From: an uncultured Eubacteriales bacterium
GTDB taxonomy: Bacteria > Bacillota > Clostridia > Christensenellales > Aristaeellaceae
Assembly (NCBI GenBank): GCA_902793325.1
Contig: CADBCY010000030.1
Span: 1-44,420 of the forward strand
DNA length: 44,420 nt
Reading direction: 5' to 3'
Shown here piece by piece: positions 16,221 through 24,612 of this stretch. Positions within the stretch are counted from its first letter, which is position 1, and every line of letters begins with the position of its first letter. Both the position numbers and the translations under genes were made by a program. A model generated the notes under the pieces. The model did not search any database, was not told the DNA's origin, and saw only the letters and a program-made list of their open reading frames with translations.

Positions 16221-18749
16221 CTACTGCGCCTTCCGCATGGACAGTATGCACTTGACGTCGCTGGCGCGGTCGTCCACGTAATCCGCGTCCACGCCGAGGC
16301 TCAGCTCGCCCCCGGCGCACTGCATTCGGAATACCTCGCTCAGGCTCTTTTTTTCCTCGACGCACCGGCGCGCGATGTCCCACAGCGCGTCTTCGCGCCT
16401 GGGGGTCAGCCGCCTGCAGAACGCGTGGGCGTCCAGCTCGGATTCCAACTGCTCTTTCGTCAGGCCCATGGCCTTTTCCATGCCGTGGGCGACGACCTCG
16501 AAGGCGTCCTTGCCGTCCCGGGGCACCATGAACAGCACCGTCTTGGAGGTAAAGCGCGCCAGCAGTTCCATGCGCCCGTGGAGGTTTGCCATCTCGGTGA
16601 CGTTGCGGGCGGCGCCGTAGAAGCGCCGGGCCTTCCCGTCCTCGTTCAGGAAGTAGAAGTGTATGAAGAAGCTGGAATACCCGCCGTCGGCGCGGCCGAA
16701 GGTCAGCACGCCGCTGGAGCCGTTCAGGCGGTCGTCGTAGGCCCTTTGAAGGTGCCCGCGCAGCGCCGCGACCTCGCTCGGCGACATGAACTGCTGTATC
16801 CCCGTGAGCCGATCGACGAAATCGGGCACGTTGACGGCCTGGTAGAACTGCTGGTTGAAGCGCACGATGTCCACGTCGTCGCCGTGCCAGGCGTAGATGG
16901 CCGCCGGGCCGATGATGTTGTTGAGCATCGAATCGGTGTAGACGGTGTCGTTCAGGAACTCGCGGATGCGGAATTCGTCGTTCGCCTTGTTCACGAAGCC
17001 CTGGTCGTCGACGGCCTCCCGGTCGGCGATCAGCGCCTCGAACGCCTCCGCCGGCATGGGCTTGAAGAAGAAGTAGCCCTGGATATACCGGCAGCCCAGG
17101 CTCATCAGGTATTCGTTCTGCTCCTCGGTCTCCACGCCCTCGACGATGATCGGGACATCCATGGTCTTGGCCATGTTGACCACGGATTCCAGGATGTGCA
17201 TGCCCTTGCGCTCGGTGACCTGGTCCATCCGCAGGAAGTAGGCGTCCAGCTTGATCATGTCCACGTTGAGCTCGCGGAGCATGTTCAGCGACGAGAAGCC
17301 GCTGCCGAAGTCGTCCATGAGCACCCTGAACCCCATGTCGCGGAAGTCCTGGACGGTGTTGCGGATCTTCTCCGAGCCCTCGCCGTAGGCGGATTCGGTG
17401 ATTTCGACCTTGATCGCGCCCTTGGGCAGGCCGTACTTTTCGACCAGCGATTCAAAGTAGGCGGGCACGTCCATGGCGAAGATGTCCACGGGGCTGATGT
17501 TGACCGACACGGGGATGAGCGGGTTGCCATCGTCCAGCGATTTGCGGATCCACCGGCACACCGCTTCCCAGATGAACTTGTCGAGGTCGGGGATGAAGCC
17601 GTACTTCTCCAGCACGGGGATGAAGGCGACGGGGGGAATCCGCCGGCCGTCCGGGGTGATCCAGCGGGCCAGCGCCTCGGCGCCGACGATGTGGCCGTTC
17701 AGCGACCGGCACTGGGGCTGGAGGTGGAAGGTGATCTCGCCGTTGTGCAGGGCGTCCCGGAAATCCGACAGGATCTTGTAGTCCTCGGCCGCCTTGCTGA
17801 GCATCGACGGGTCGAAGAACATGATGCGGTTGCGGAAGTCCTTCTTGGCCTCCTGGCAGGCGAGCGACGCCTGGTCGTAGAGGTGGTAGATGGAGGCGCT
17901 GCCCTGGGAGCGAACCGCGCCGATGGCGGGGAAGAAGCCGACGGACGCGCCGTGGTTGCCGAGGATGGCGTGGATGTGCTCGAACAGGTCGTCCAGGTCG
18001 AACCCCTCCGCCGGCACGAGCAGCGAGAAATCGTCCCCGCCCATGTACCCGGCGACGCCGTCGTGGGCCTCGGCGGCCGCGCCCAGCGTGCGCCCGATGT
18101 CGGCGAGCACCCGGTCGCCGGCGTCGCGCCCGTACCACTCGTTGAACAGCTTGAAGTGCTGCAGGTCGATCACGACCAGCAGCCGGTCGGTCCCGGTGTC
18201 GGCCAGCTTGCCCTCGCAGGCGCCGCAGAAGTCCTTTTCGAGCGGCAGGCCGGTGAGCACGTCGCAGCGGGCCGCATCGCGATAGCTGACCTTCGTCTTG
18301 CCCTCCTCGCGGTCCTTGCGGTTCTGGATATCGAAGATATAGCAGTAGAAGGTATCCTCTGGCAGGCCGTGGGCCGCGCCGCCGATGACGTACTGCTCGA
18401 TCCACCGCCAGCCGCCGTTCGTGTCGCGGAAGCGATACTGCAGGGCGAGCGCGCCGGGGACCTCGGCGGTCTTCAGGCGCTGCGCGACCGTCGCCGGGTC
18501 CATCATCTCCGCGTAGGCGCGGCGGTCGTCGGGGTGGATGATCTCCTTGACGATATAATCGTAGAAGAGGCTGTACACGCCCTCGTTCGTCGGGACCTGG
18601 TACTTCTCCTCCACGTTGAAGATGAATTTGTAGCGATCCTGGCTGAGGTCCACGGAAATCAGCTCGTCAAAGGACGACTGATTGATATAGTCGAGCAGCG
18701 GGACTGCCGGACGGTCCTTGGAAAACAGCCGCAGTAAACCGATGGCCAT
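16221..18749 (-). CDS. PAS-GGDEF-EAL-PAS protein, probable c-di-GMP phosphodiesterase
   Basis: An 842-aa cytoplasmic protein. A PAS-like region (about 10-150) contains IHPDDRRAYAEM and WRWIEQYVIGG. A GGDEF domain follows with DVLTGLPLEKDF and YMGGDDF, an E-to-D variant. The EAL domain contains VGAEALARW, DDFGSGFSSLNML and VEGVETEEQ, all expected for an active phosphodiesterase. A second PAS-like region (about 620-760) and a C-terminal helical tail follow. GGDDF can be active or act as a GTP sensor, so net activity is uncertain, with hydrolysis more likely. Three in-frame ATGs lie close together; the one at 18749 has GGAG nine bases upstream, while 18764 has no spaced site. First gene of a two-gene leftward operon. 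Confidence 0.85.
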   Translation of the reverse strand: MAIGLLRLFSKDRPAVPLLDYINQSSFDELISVDLSQDRYKFIFNVEEKYQVPTNEGVYSLFYDYIVKEIIHPDDRRAYAEMMDPATVAQRLKTAEVPGALALQYRFRDTNGGWRWIEQYVIGGAAHGLPEDTFYCYIFDIQNRKDREEGKTKVSYRDAARCDVLTGLPLEKDFCGACEGKLADTGTDRLLVVIDLQHFKLFNEWYGRDAGDRVLADIGRTLGAAAEAHDGVAGYMGGDDFSLLVPAEGFDLDDLFEHIHAILGNHGASVGFFPAIGAVRSQGSASIYHLYDQASLACQEAKKDFRNRIMFFDPSMLSKAAEDYKILSDFRDALHNGEITFHLQPQCRSLNGHIVGAEALARWITPDGRRIPPVAFIPVLEKYGFIPDLDKFIWEAVCRWIRKSLDDGNPLIPVSVNISPVDIFAMDVPAYFESLVEKYGLPKGAIKVEITESAYGEGSEKIRNTVQDFRDMGFRVLMDDFGSGFSSLNMLRELNVDMIKLDAYFLRMDQVTERKGMHILESVVNMAKTMDVPIIVEGVETEEQNEYLMSLGCRYIQGYFFFKPMPAEAFEALIADREAVDDQGFVNKANDEFRIREFLNDTVYTDSMLNNIIGPAAIYAWHGDDVDIVRFNQQFYQAVNVPDFVDRLTGIQQFMSPSEVAALRGHLQRAYDDRLNGSSGVLTFGRADGGYSSFFIHFYFLNEDGKARRFYGAARNVTEMANLHGRMELLARFTSKTVLFMVPRDGKDAFEVVAHGMEKAMGLTKEQLESELDAHAFCRRLTPRREDALWDIARRCVEEKKSLSEVFRMQCAGGELSLGVDADYVDDRASDVKCILSMRKAQ

Positions 18750-18791
18750 GAACGGCATCTCCATTCCCGGTTGTATTTGTTAACGGTTACA

Positions 18792-18820
18792 ATTATATGC
18801 CGATTTCTCAACGAAGTCAA
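18792..18820 (-). promoter_or_regulatory. Promoter of the leftward GGDEF/EAL operon
   Basis: Leftward TTGACT (18815-18820), 17 bp, TATAAT (18792-18797). Confidence 0.82.
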
Positions 18821-18861
18821 TAAAAAGATGGCCGGGCACTCCCGTCGCCCGCGCGCACGCC

Positions 18862-18891
18862 GAACGTTACGATATTTTTGACTGAACGTTA
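18862..18891 (+). promoter_or_regulatory. Direct repeat GAACGTTA, candidate operator of the sugar ABC operon
   Basis: GAACGTTA occurs at 18862-18869 and 18884-18891, 22 bp apart (two helical turns), just upstream of the likely promoter. AACGTTA recurs at 25464-25470 at the D-lyxose isomerase promoter. A palindromic AACGTT core suits a LacI- or AraC-type regulator. This is inferred. Confidence 0.4.
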
Positions 18892-18893
18892 TT

Positions 18894-18922
18894 TTCTTGA
18901 CATTCTGCGCACATGTTATAAT
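18894..18922 (+). promoter_or_regulatory. Candidate promoter of the sugar ABC operon
   Basis: TATAAT (18917-18922) with an extended -10 TGT and a weak TTCTTG at 17-bp spacing. A better hexamer, TTGACA (18897-18902), has only 14 bp spacing. The ~180-nt leader from here to 19105 shows no known riboswitch, only a possible short peptide frame. Confidence 0.55.
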
Positions 18923-19050
18923 ACAGCGTGTCCCGAGTTGACGCATTGTGGCAAAATGTTTGCTTTTTACCGAGCGCGTGCTATGCCCGGTAGAAATAGG
19001 GATCCCCAGATGGCGGTTGAAGCCCGGAGATGAAGGGAGGAGAAAGCTGG

Positions 19051-19092
19051 ATGTCCGGGATGCGGCCGCGGAAACAGATTCTTGCAGAATGA
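19051..19092 (+). CDS. Possible 13-residue leader peptide
   Basis: ATG at 19051, preceded by GGGAGGAG at suitable spacing, encodes MSGMRPRKQILAE and stops at 19092, 13 bp before the binding-protein gene. Nothing else supports translation. It may be chance. Confidence 0.2.
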   Translation: MSGMRPRKQILAE

Positions 19093-19105
19093 AAGGAGAT
19101 TTCCC

Positions 19106-20065
19106 ATGAAGAAGATTCTTGCGCTGGTCATCGTCATGCTGATGGTCTTCACCGTCACCGCCTCCGCCAAGGAGCTGTCCGAGATCAAGATCGGCTACAT
19201 TCTGAAGCCGGAATCCAACGAGTACTGGTCCAGCATGAAGGCGGGCGTCCTGGAGTGGGCCGCCGAGAAGGGCGTTCAGGTTGACGTGCAGTGCGTCGAC
19301 GACGAGAGCAACTTCACCGGCCAGCTGGAAATGATGGAGAACATGATCAACATGGGCTATGACGCCATCTGCGCCGCGCCCCTGTCCGCCAACAACCTGG
19401 TCTCCGGCGCCGTGAAGGCCGCGCAGGCCGGCGTCGTGGTGGTCAACGTTGACGAGAACATCGACCTCGAGGCCGTTATCGCCGAGGGCGGCAACATGGC
19501 CGGCCACTACACCACCGACAACATCGTCGTCGGCAACACCGGCGCCCAGTTCATCGTGGACCAGATCGGCCAGGGTCAGGTGGCCATCATCTCCGGCACC
19601 GACGGCAACGTGACCTCCAACAACCGCGTGGCCGGCGCGACCCAGATCTTCGAGGCCACCGACGGCGTCGAGCTGGTTGCCGTGCAGAACGGCGACTGGG
19701 ACCGCATGGTCGCCATGGATGCCGCCACCAACATCATGACCACTTATCCCGACCTGAAGGCCTTCTACTGCGCGAACGACACCATGGCGCTGGGCGTCTA
19801 TGAGGCGGTCGTGAACGCGGGCAAGGCGGACCAGGTGATCGTGGTCGGCACCGACGCCGTGCAGGGCGCGAAGGAATCCGTGCGCGACGGCCAGATGGCC
19901 GCCACCGTGGGCCAGGACAACATCGGCATCGGCATCGCCTGCGGCGAGCTGGCGCTGCAGTGCGTGCTGGACGGCTGGAAGGCCGATCCCGCCGTGGAGC
20001 AGTGCGTGACGCAGTACATCCCCTGCTTCCTGGTGACCAAGGACAACGCTGCCGATTACCTGTAA
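19106..20065 (+). CDS. Sugar-binding protein of a CUT2 ABC transporter (AlsB/RbsB-like)
   Basis: A 319-aa exported binding protein. The signal peptide (1-20) ends VTASA, followed by KELSEIKIGYIL; there is no lipobox cysteine. The Peripla_BP_4 fold is clear. Several stretches resemble the E. coli D-allose protein AlsB as I recall it: APLSANNLV, NVDENIDLEAV, VTTDN-like YTTDNIVVGN, GDWDRMVAMDAATNIM, AFYCANDTMALGVYEAVVNAGK and VVGTDAVQGAKESVRDGQM. A rare aldohexose or pentose is the likely ligand, consistent with the nearby D-lyxose isomerase. GAAAGGAG precedes the ATG. First gene of the ABC operon, separated from the ATPase gene by a strong hairpin. Confidence 0.88.
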   Translation: MKKILALVIVMLMVFTVTASAKELSEIKIGYILKPESNEYWSSMKAGVLEWAAEKGVQVDVQCVDDESNFTGQLEMMENMINMGYDAICAAPLSANNLVSGAVKAAQAGVVVVNVDENIDLEAVIAEGGNMAGHYTTDNIVVGNTGAQFIVDQIGQGQVAIISGTDGNVTSNNRVAGATQIFEATDGVELVAVQNGDWDRMVAMDAATNIMTTYPDLKAFYCANDTMALGVYEAVVNAGKADQVIVVGTDAVQGAKESVRDGQMAATVGQDNIGIGIACGELALQCVLDGWKADPAVEQCVTQYIPCFLVTKDNAADYL

Positions 20066-20088
20066 TCGTCAGCTGATACAGCTTTCGG

Positions 20089-20120
20089 GCAGGTTTGTAC
20101 CACAGGTACAAACCTGCTTT
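20089..20120 (+). terminator. Intra-operon hairpin after the binding-protein gene
   Basis: A perfect 13-bp stem (20089-20101 with 20105-20117), an ACA loop and then only TTT. It probably works as a partial terminator or 3' stabiliser that gives more binding protein than ATPase and permease. Confidence 0.65.
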
Positions 20121-20181
20121 CCCTAAGGGGCACTACCAGTGCAAGTACAAGTCTCCAAATCCTTGCGAAGGAGCAGCGTCT

Positions 20182-21699
20182 ATGGATTATTTAGTGCAGA
20201 TGAAGGGCATGACCATGAAGTTCTCCGGCGTCGTAGCGCTTGAAAAAGTCGACTTCGACCTGCGGCCCGGAGAGGTTCACGTCCTGCTCGGTGAAAACGG
20301 GGCGGGGAAGTCGACCCTGGTGAAGATGCTGAGCGGCATCAACCACCCCTCGGAGGGTGAAATCACCATCGGCGACAAGAAGTTCAGCTATCTCACCCCG
20401 AACATGTCGAAGGAAAACAATATCGCCATCATCTATCAGGAGCTGTCGGTGATCGACGAGCTCTCGATCGCCGAGAACCTGTACGTGGGCAAGCTCCCCA
20501 CGAAGCGCATCCTCGGCATCCCCCAGGTGGACTACGAGGTCATGTACCGCAAGGCGCGCGAGTTGATGGACAAGATGAACATCCACCGCAGCCCCGGCAC
20601 GCTGGTGCAGGATCTCTCCATCTCCGAAAAGCAGATGGTGGAGATCGCCAAGGCCCTCGCGGCGGACGCGCGAATCATCATCATGGACGAGCCGACCTCC
20701 TCCCTCTCGGTGGAGGAGACGGAGAACCTGTTCAAGATCATACAGCAGCTCAAGGCCGAGGGCATCGGCATCGTGTATATTTCCCACAAACTGAAGGAGA
20801 TCAAGCAGATCGGCGACCGCGTGACGGTGCTGAAGGACGGCAGGTACATGGGTACCGTGGACGTGAAGGACATCGAGGTGGACGACCTGGTGCCGATGAT
20901 GGTCGGCCGCAAGGTGCAGGAGCGCTTCCTGCGGACGACGCCGATGGAGGAGAACCCGGAGGTGCTCTTCTCGGTCAGGAACCTGACGCGGCGGGACGGC
21001 ACGGCCAAGGACATCAGCTTCGATGTGTACAAGGGCGAGATCCTGGGCCTGGCGGGCCTGATCGGCGCGGGGCGCAGCGAGACGATGGAGGGCATCTTCG
21101 GCGTGCGGCCCATCTCCTCGGGCGAGGTTTACCTGAAGGGGAAGAAGCTGCACATCACCGACCCGTACAGCGCGCTGAAGCAGGGCATCGCGTTCGTGAC
21201 CGAGAACCGGCGCGAGACGGGCTTCTTCCAGAACTTTGAGATCTGGCGGGAGATCTCGGTCACCACGAACCTGAAGAAATCCAAGCTGGGCGGCTTTACC
21301 GGCCTGACCAACGAAAAGCAGGAGCGGGAGCAGGCGCGCGTGTACAGCGAGAAGCTGCACACGAAGTGCTCCAGCATCGACCAGATGACGGTGAACCTGT
21401 CGGGCGGCAACCAGCAGAAGGTCATCGTGAGCAAGTGGCTGGCGGTGAATTCGGACGTGTTCATCTTCGACGAGCCCACGAAGGGCATCGACGTTGGCGC
21501 GAAGAGCGAGATCTACCAGATCATGCGCGAGATGGTGGACGCGGGCAAGGCGGTCATCATGGTCACGTCCGACATGGCCGAGCTGCTGGGGACCTGCGAC
21601 AGGATCATCGTGTTCTCGAACGGTCGGGTGACGGAGACCTTCATGAACGCGGATGCCACCGAAGAGAAGATTTTGTATGCGGCAGTGGCGGCGTATTAA
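20182..21699 (+). CDS. Sugar ABC transporter ATPase (RbsA/AlsA family)
   Basis: A 505-aa protein with two fused ATPase domains, typical of CUT2 importers. Domain 1 has Walker A GENGAGKST (about residue 40), signature LSISEKQMVEIAKAL and Walker B IIIMDEPTSSLS. Domain 2 has the usual degenerate Walker A (GLIGAGRSE), signature NLSGGNQQKVIVSKWL and Walker B VFIFDEPTKGIDVG. It energises import together with the permease that follows. GAAGGAG precedes the ATG at 20182. The first domain's signature reads LSISEKQ rather than LSGGxQ, which is normal for this family. Confidence 0.94.
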   Translation: MDYLVQMKGMTMKFSGVVALEKVDFDLRPGEVHVLLGENGAGKSTLVKMLSGINHPSEGEITIGDKKFSYLTPNMSKENNIAIIYQELSVIDELSIAENLYVGKLPTKRILGIPQVDYEVMYRKARELMDKMNIHRSPGTLVQDLSISEKQMVEIAKALAADARIIIMDEPTSSLSVEETENLFKIIQQLKAEGIGIVYISHKLKEIKQIGDRVTVLKDGRYMGTVDVKDIEVDDLVPMMVGRKVQERFLRTTPMEENPEVLFSVRNLTRRDGTAKDISFDVYKGEILGLAGLIGAGRSETMEGIFGVRPISSGEVYLKGKKLHITDPYSALKQGIAFVTENRRETGFFQNFEIWREISVTTNLKKSKLGGFTGLTNEKQEREQARVYSEKLHTKCSSIDQMTVNLSGGNQQKVIVSKWLAVNSDVFIFDEPTKGIDVGAKSEIYQIMREMVDAGKAVIMVTSDMAELLGTCDRIIVFSNGRVTETFMNADATEEKILYAAVAAY

Positions 21700-21711
21700 G
21701 GAGTGAATGAC

Positions 21712-22695
21712 ATGAACATGGCACAGGCGAATAAAAAGAACAGGATGACCTTCGGGACCTATTGGGAGAAGTTCGGCACGCTGAGCATCCTGTTGTTGAT
21801 ACTGATCGGCTTTTCCATCGCGTCGCCGACTTACTTCCTCACGCTGAACAACATCAAACAGATCGGCATGCAGTCGACCATCTACACGGTGCTGGCCTTC
21901 GGCGAGTTCTTCGCCATACTGCTGGCGGGCATCGACCTGTCGGTGGGCTCCGTGGCGGCCTTCTGCGGCGCGGTCTGCGCGAAGCTGCTGCTGGCGAACT
22001 GCCCGGTGTGGGCGGCGGTGGTGCTGGGCATACTGATCGGCGTCCTGATGGGCATTGTCAACGGCACGCTGATCAACCTGCTGCAGCTGCACCCCTTCGT
22101 GGTCACCCTGGGCACCAACACCATCTTCCGCGGCATCGCGCTGGTCATGTGCGACGGCAAGCCGGTGTTCGGCCTGCCGCAGGGCTTCAAGGCCATCGCG
22201 CTGTACGTCGGCGGCTTCCCGATCCCGTTCCTGATCGTGCTGGTGATGGCGGCGATACTGATCTGGTTCACCAAGTACACGGTCGCGGCGCGCAACATGT
22301 ACGCGCTGGGCGGCAACAAGCAGTCCGCGTGGTATTCCGGTATCAATACCCGCAAGTACACGCTGCTGGCGCACACGCTGTCGGCGACCTTCGCCAGCAT
22401 GGCGGGCATTATCATGACGGCGCGCGTGGGCGCGGCGGAGCCCACCGCCGGCGACGGTTACGAGACTTACGCCATCGCGGCGTGCATCATCGGCGGCACC
22501 AGCTTCTTCGGCGGCAAGGGCAAGCCCTTCGGCGTGCTGCTGGGCGGCATACTGATCGGCACCATCTTCAACGGCCTGAGCATCCTGAACGTGTCCAGCT
22601 TCTACCAGAAGATCGCCCTGGGCAGCCTCATCATCTTCGCCCTGGCCCTGGAAAAGGTCGTCAGCAACATCAGCGCCAAGACCGAGAAGAAGTGA
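21712..22695 (+). CDS. Sugar ABC transporter permease (RbsC/AlsC family)
   Basis: A 327-aa membrane permease with about eight to ten helices. Family marks include AGIDLSVGSVAAFCGAVCA, LHPFVVTLGTNTIFRGIALV, TVAARNMYALGGNKQSAWYSGI and the TARVGAAEPTAGDGYETYAIAA segment near the coupling loop. Start at 21712 is chosen because AAGGAG ends 8 bp upstream; the upstream GTG lies within the ribosome site. The ATPase stop is 12 bp away, so the genes are cotranscribed. Confidence 0.93.
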   Translation: MNMAQANKKNRMTFGTYWEKFGTLSILLLILIGFSIASPTYFLTLNNIKQIGMQSTIYTVLAFGEFFAILLAGIDLSVGSVAAFCGAVCAKLLLANCPVWAAVVLGILIGVLMGIVNGTLINLLQLHPFVVTLGTNTIFRGIALVMCDGKPVFGLPQGFKAIALYVGGFPIPFLIVLVMAAILIWFTKYTVAARNMYALGGNKQSAWYSGINTRKYTLLAHTLSATFASMAGIIMTARVGAAEPTAGDGYETYAIAACIIGGTSFFGGKGKPFGVLLGGILIGTIFNGLSILNVSSFYQKIALGSLIIFALALEKVVSNISAKTEKK

Positions 22696-22711
22696 TCCCG
22701 CGGGACGCAGG

Positions 22712-22756
22712 GGCCATGCCGGCTGCCCGCATGAGCGCCGGAAGCGCGGCATGGCC
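22712..22756 (+). other. Intercistronic hairpin
   Basis: A perfect 10-bp stem (22712-22721 with 22747-22756) with a 25-base loop and no T tract, between the permease and VOC genes. It is more likely an mRNA stability element than a terminator. Confidence 0.5.
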
Positions 22757-22796
22757 GCGGCCGTCCGCAGGGCCGACATGAAGGAGGCACGGAGAC

Positions 22797-23186
22797 ATGA
22801 AGGATTTTGTCAGGGCCTATGCGCACGTGGGCCTGTATATCAAGGACGTGGAGCGCTCCAAGAAGTACTACTCGGAGATCCTCGGCTTCACCTGCGTGTG
22901 CGAATTCACCAATGATACCGGCGACAAGCTGGCGTTCATGAAGTCCAACGAGCTCATCATCGAGCTCATCCAGCACAAGGTCTGGATGGACCGGCGGGAC
23001 GGCCTGTTCGACCACATCGCCATGCGGGTGGACGACATCGAGGCCGTCAGCGCGATGCTGAAGGAGAAGGGCGTCGAGTTTGAAGACGACATCTACTTTG
23101 AAACCCGCGTGTTCGACAACGGCGTAAAGTACCAGGCCTTCCGGGGCCCGGACGGCGAGCATCTGGAGATCTACCAGGTGATGTAA
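22797..23186 (+). CDS. VOC-family (glyoxalase-like) protein
   Basis: A 129-aa vicinal-oxygen-chelate fold. Two beta-alpha-beta-beta-beta modules are visible: AHVGLYIKDVERSKKYYSEILGF at residues 9-31 and DHIAMRVDDIEAVSAML at about 72-88. Candidate metal ligands are H10, E61 (in ELIIELIQ), H73 and E123 (in EHLEIYQVM), the glyoxalase I arrangement. Within a sugar operon it may be an isomerase, epimerase or lyase acting on the imported sugar or a toxic aldehyde derived from it; the reaction cannot be fixed. AAGGAGG lies upstream. A hairpin separates it from the permease gene, but no terminator does. Confidence 0.82.
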   Translation: MKDFVRAYAHVGLYIKDVERSKKYYSEILGFTCVCEFTNDTGDKLAFMKSNELIIELIQHKVWMDRRDGLFDHIAMRVDDIEAVSAMLKEKGVEFEDDIYFETRVFDNGVKYQAFRGPDGEHLEIYQVM

Positions 23187-23288
23187 GGCGTTTGTCGGCG
23201 CACTTTGCAGGCAGACGCGGTCCGTTCGGCCGCGCCTGCCTGCCGGTTTGTTACGGCCCCGGCGGCTGCCGGGGAGAGAGGAGGGCAA

Positions 23289-24512
23289 ATGACCAGGGAA
23301 GCCATCATCAGGAGTACATTGAAGGCGGGCGAGGGAGTGCTCCGCCTGACGCCCACCTGGGTGCCGCGCCCGTTCAACCGGCCCGGGCACAGGATCCGCC
23401 TGCATCCGGACGACTACTTCGCCATGGGCATGGATCGCGGCGCCATCGTGGAGCGCTGGTTCTCTTCCATCACCCACGTGGAGACCGCCGGCGCGGGCCC
23501 CTATGAGGGCATGAGCTTCGTCAACGTGGACGACGACAAGGACCACGTGATCCTGTTCAAGGATTTCGTCGATGCGCTGGGCGCGGAGCTGATCGGCCGG
23601 GAGCTGATGGATCGCTTCGGCACGTGGCCGATGTATTCAAAGTTCTACGATTACGAGATGCCGCTGTTCCACCACATCCACCACGGCGAGGCGGCCTGCA
23701 AGCGCTACGGCGACGTCAAGCCGAAGCACGAGCACTACTTCTTCCCCAAGCAGTACAACCAGACGCTGGGGAAGATGCCCGTATCCTACTTCGGCTTCGA
23801 TCCCTCCGTGACGAAGGAGGAGGTCAAGGCGCGGCTGGCCAACTTCACCAAGTGCGACGGCCGCATCACCGAGCTCTCCCGCGCGTTCAGGATCGAGCTG
23901 GACACCGGCTGGTACACCCCCGCGGGCGTCGTGCACGCGCCGGGCTCGCTGTGCACCTACGAGCCCCAGTGGAATTCCGACGTCATGGCCATGTGGGAGA
24001 ACGTCGTCAACGGCGAGGTGTTCCACTGGGACGACCTGGCGGGCTACGTGCCGGACGCGGACAAGAACAACCTGGACGTGATCCTGGACGTGGCGGACTG
24101 GGAGATCAACACCTGCCCGGACTACCGCGAGCGCTTCTTCCGCCGCCCGCTGCCCGAGCGCTCGGGCGAGGGCTGGGACCAGAAGTGGATCGCCTACGGC
24201 AACGACTACGTCGGCGCGAAGGAGCTGACCGTGAAGCCCGGCGGCGAGGTGACGATCGCCGACGACGCGGCCTACGGCTGCCTGGTCATCGAGGGCCACG
24301 GCCGCTTCGGCGTATTCGACTGCGAGTCGCCCACGCTGATCCGCTACGGCGATTTCACCGCCGACGAGTTCTTCGTATCCCACGACGCCTCCGTGCGCGG
24401 CGTGACGGTGAAGAACACCTCGCGCTACGAGGACCTGGTGATCCTCAAACACTTCGGCCCGAACTGCGGCATGCCGGAGGTCGAGGCCATGAAGAGGCCC
24501 TTCCACACCTGA
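23289..24512 (+). CDS. Large cupin-like protein of unknown function in the sugar operon
   Basis: A 407-aa soluble protein that I cannot assign to a characterised family. A histidine-rich block, MPLFHHIHHGEAAC followed by KPKHEHYFFPKQYNQTLG (about residues 120-155), and the later YTPAGVVHAPGSLCTYEPQ (about 215) give the spaced His/Glu pattern of cupin metal sites, reminiscent of phosphomannose isomerases. A second beta-sandwich (about 305-400, LTVKPGGEVTIADDAAYGC ... VEGHG-like GHGRFGVF) looks like a further cupin barrel. A sugar or sugar-phosphate isomerase role is a hypothesis from fold and context. The ATG at 23289 is preceded by GAGAGGAGGG. Last gene of the ABC operon, converging on the lyxose isomerase gene. 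Confidence 0.75.
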   Translation: MTREAIIRSTLKAGEGVLRLTPTWVPRPFNRPGHRIRLHPDDYFAMGMDRGAIVERWFSSITHVETAGAGPYEGMSFVNVDDDKDHVILFKDFVDALGAELIGRELMDRFGTWPMYSKFYDYEMPLFHHIHHGEAACKRYGDVKPKHEHYFFPKQYNQTLGKMPVSYFGFDPSVTKEEVKARLANFTKCDGRITELSRAFRIELDTGWYTPAGVVHAPGSLCTYEPQWNSDVMAMWENVVNGEVFHWDDLAGYVPDADKNNLDVILDVADWEINTCPDYRERFFRRPLPERSGEGWDQKWIAYGNDYVGAKELTVKPGGEVTIADDAAYGCLVIEGHGRFGVFDCESPTLIRYGDFTADEFFVSHDASVRGVTVKNTSRYEDLVILKHFGPNCGMPEVEAMKRPFHT

Positions 24513-24563
24513 CGCCCCGGCCAGAGCAGGCCTGGGATCAGACAACTCCGGAATACTACCGAC

Positions 24564-24596
24564 AAAAAGAGGGACGCCCCTTGCCGGGACGTCCCT
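24564..24596 (-). terminator. Terminator of the D-lyxose isomerase gene
   Basis: A 7-bp outer stem (24570-24576 with 24590-24596) with an inner CCC/GGG pairing. Leftward it is followed by TCTTTTTGTC. It lies between convergent genes and may also stop rightward transcripts. Confidence 0.72.
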
Positions 24597-24612
24597 CCTG
24601 CCTGCCTTCGGA

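Noticed and set aside
18897-18922. TTGACA with TATAAT as a standard promoter of the sugar operon
   Set aside because: The spacer is only 14 bp. The extended -10 with a weak -35 at 17 bp is the better reading.
20191-22779. 862-codon reading frame opposite the sugar ATPase and permease
   Set aside because: It spans two clear genes with ribosome sites and encodes no recognisable domain.
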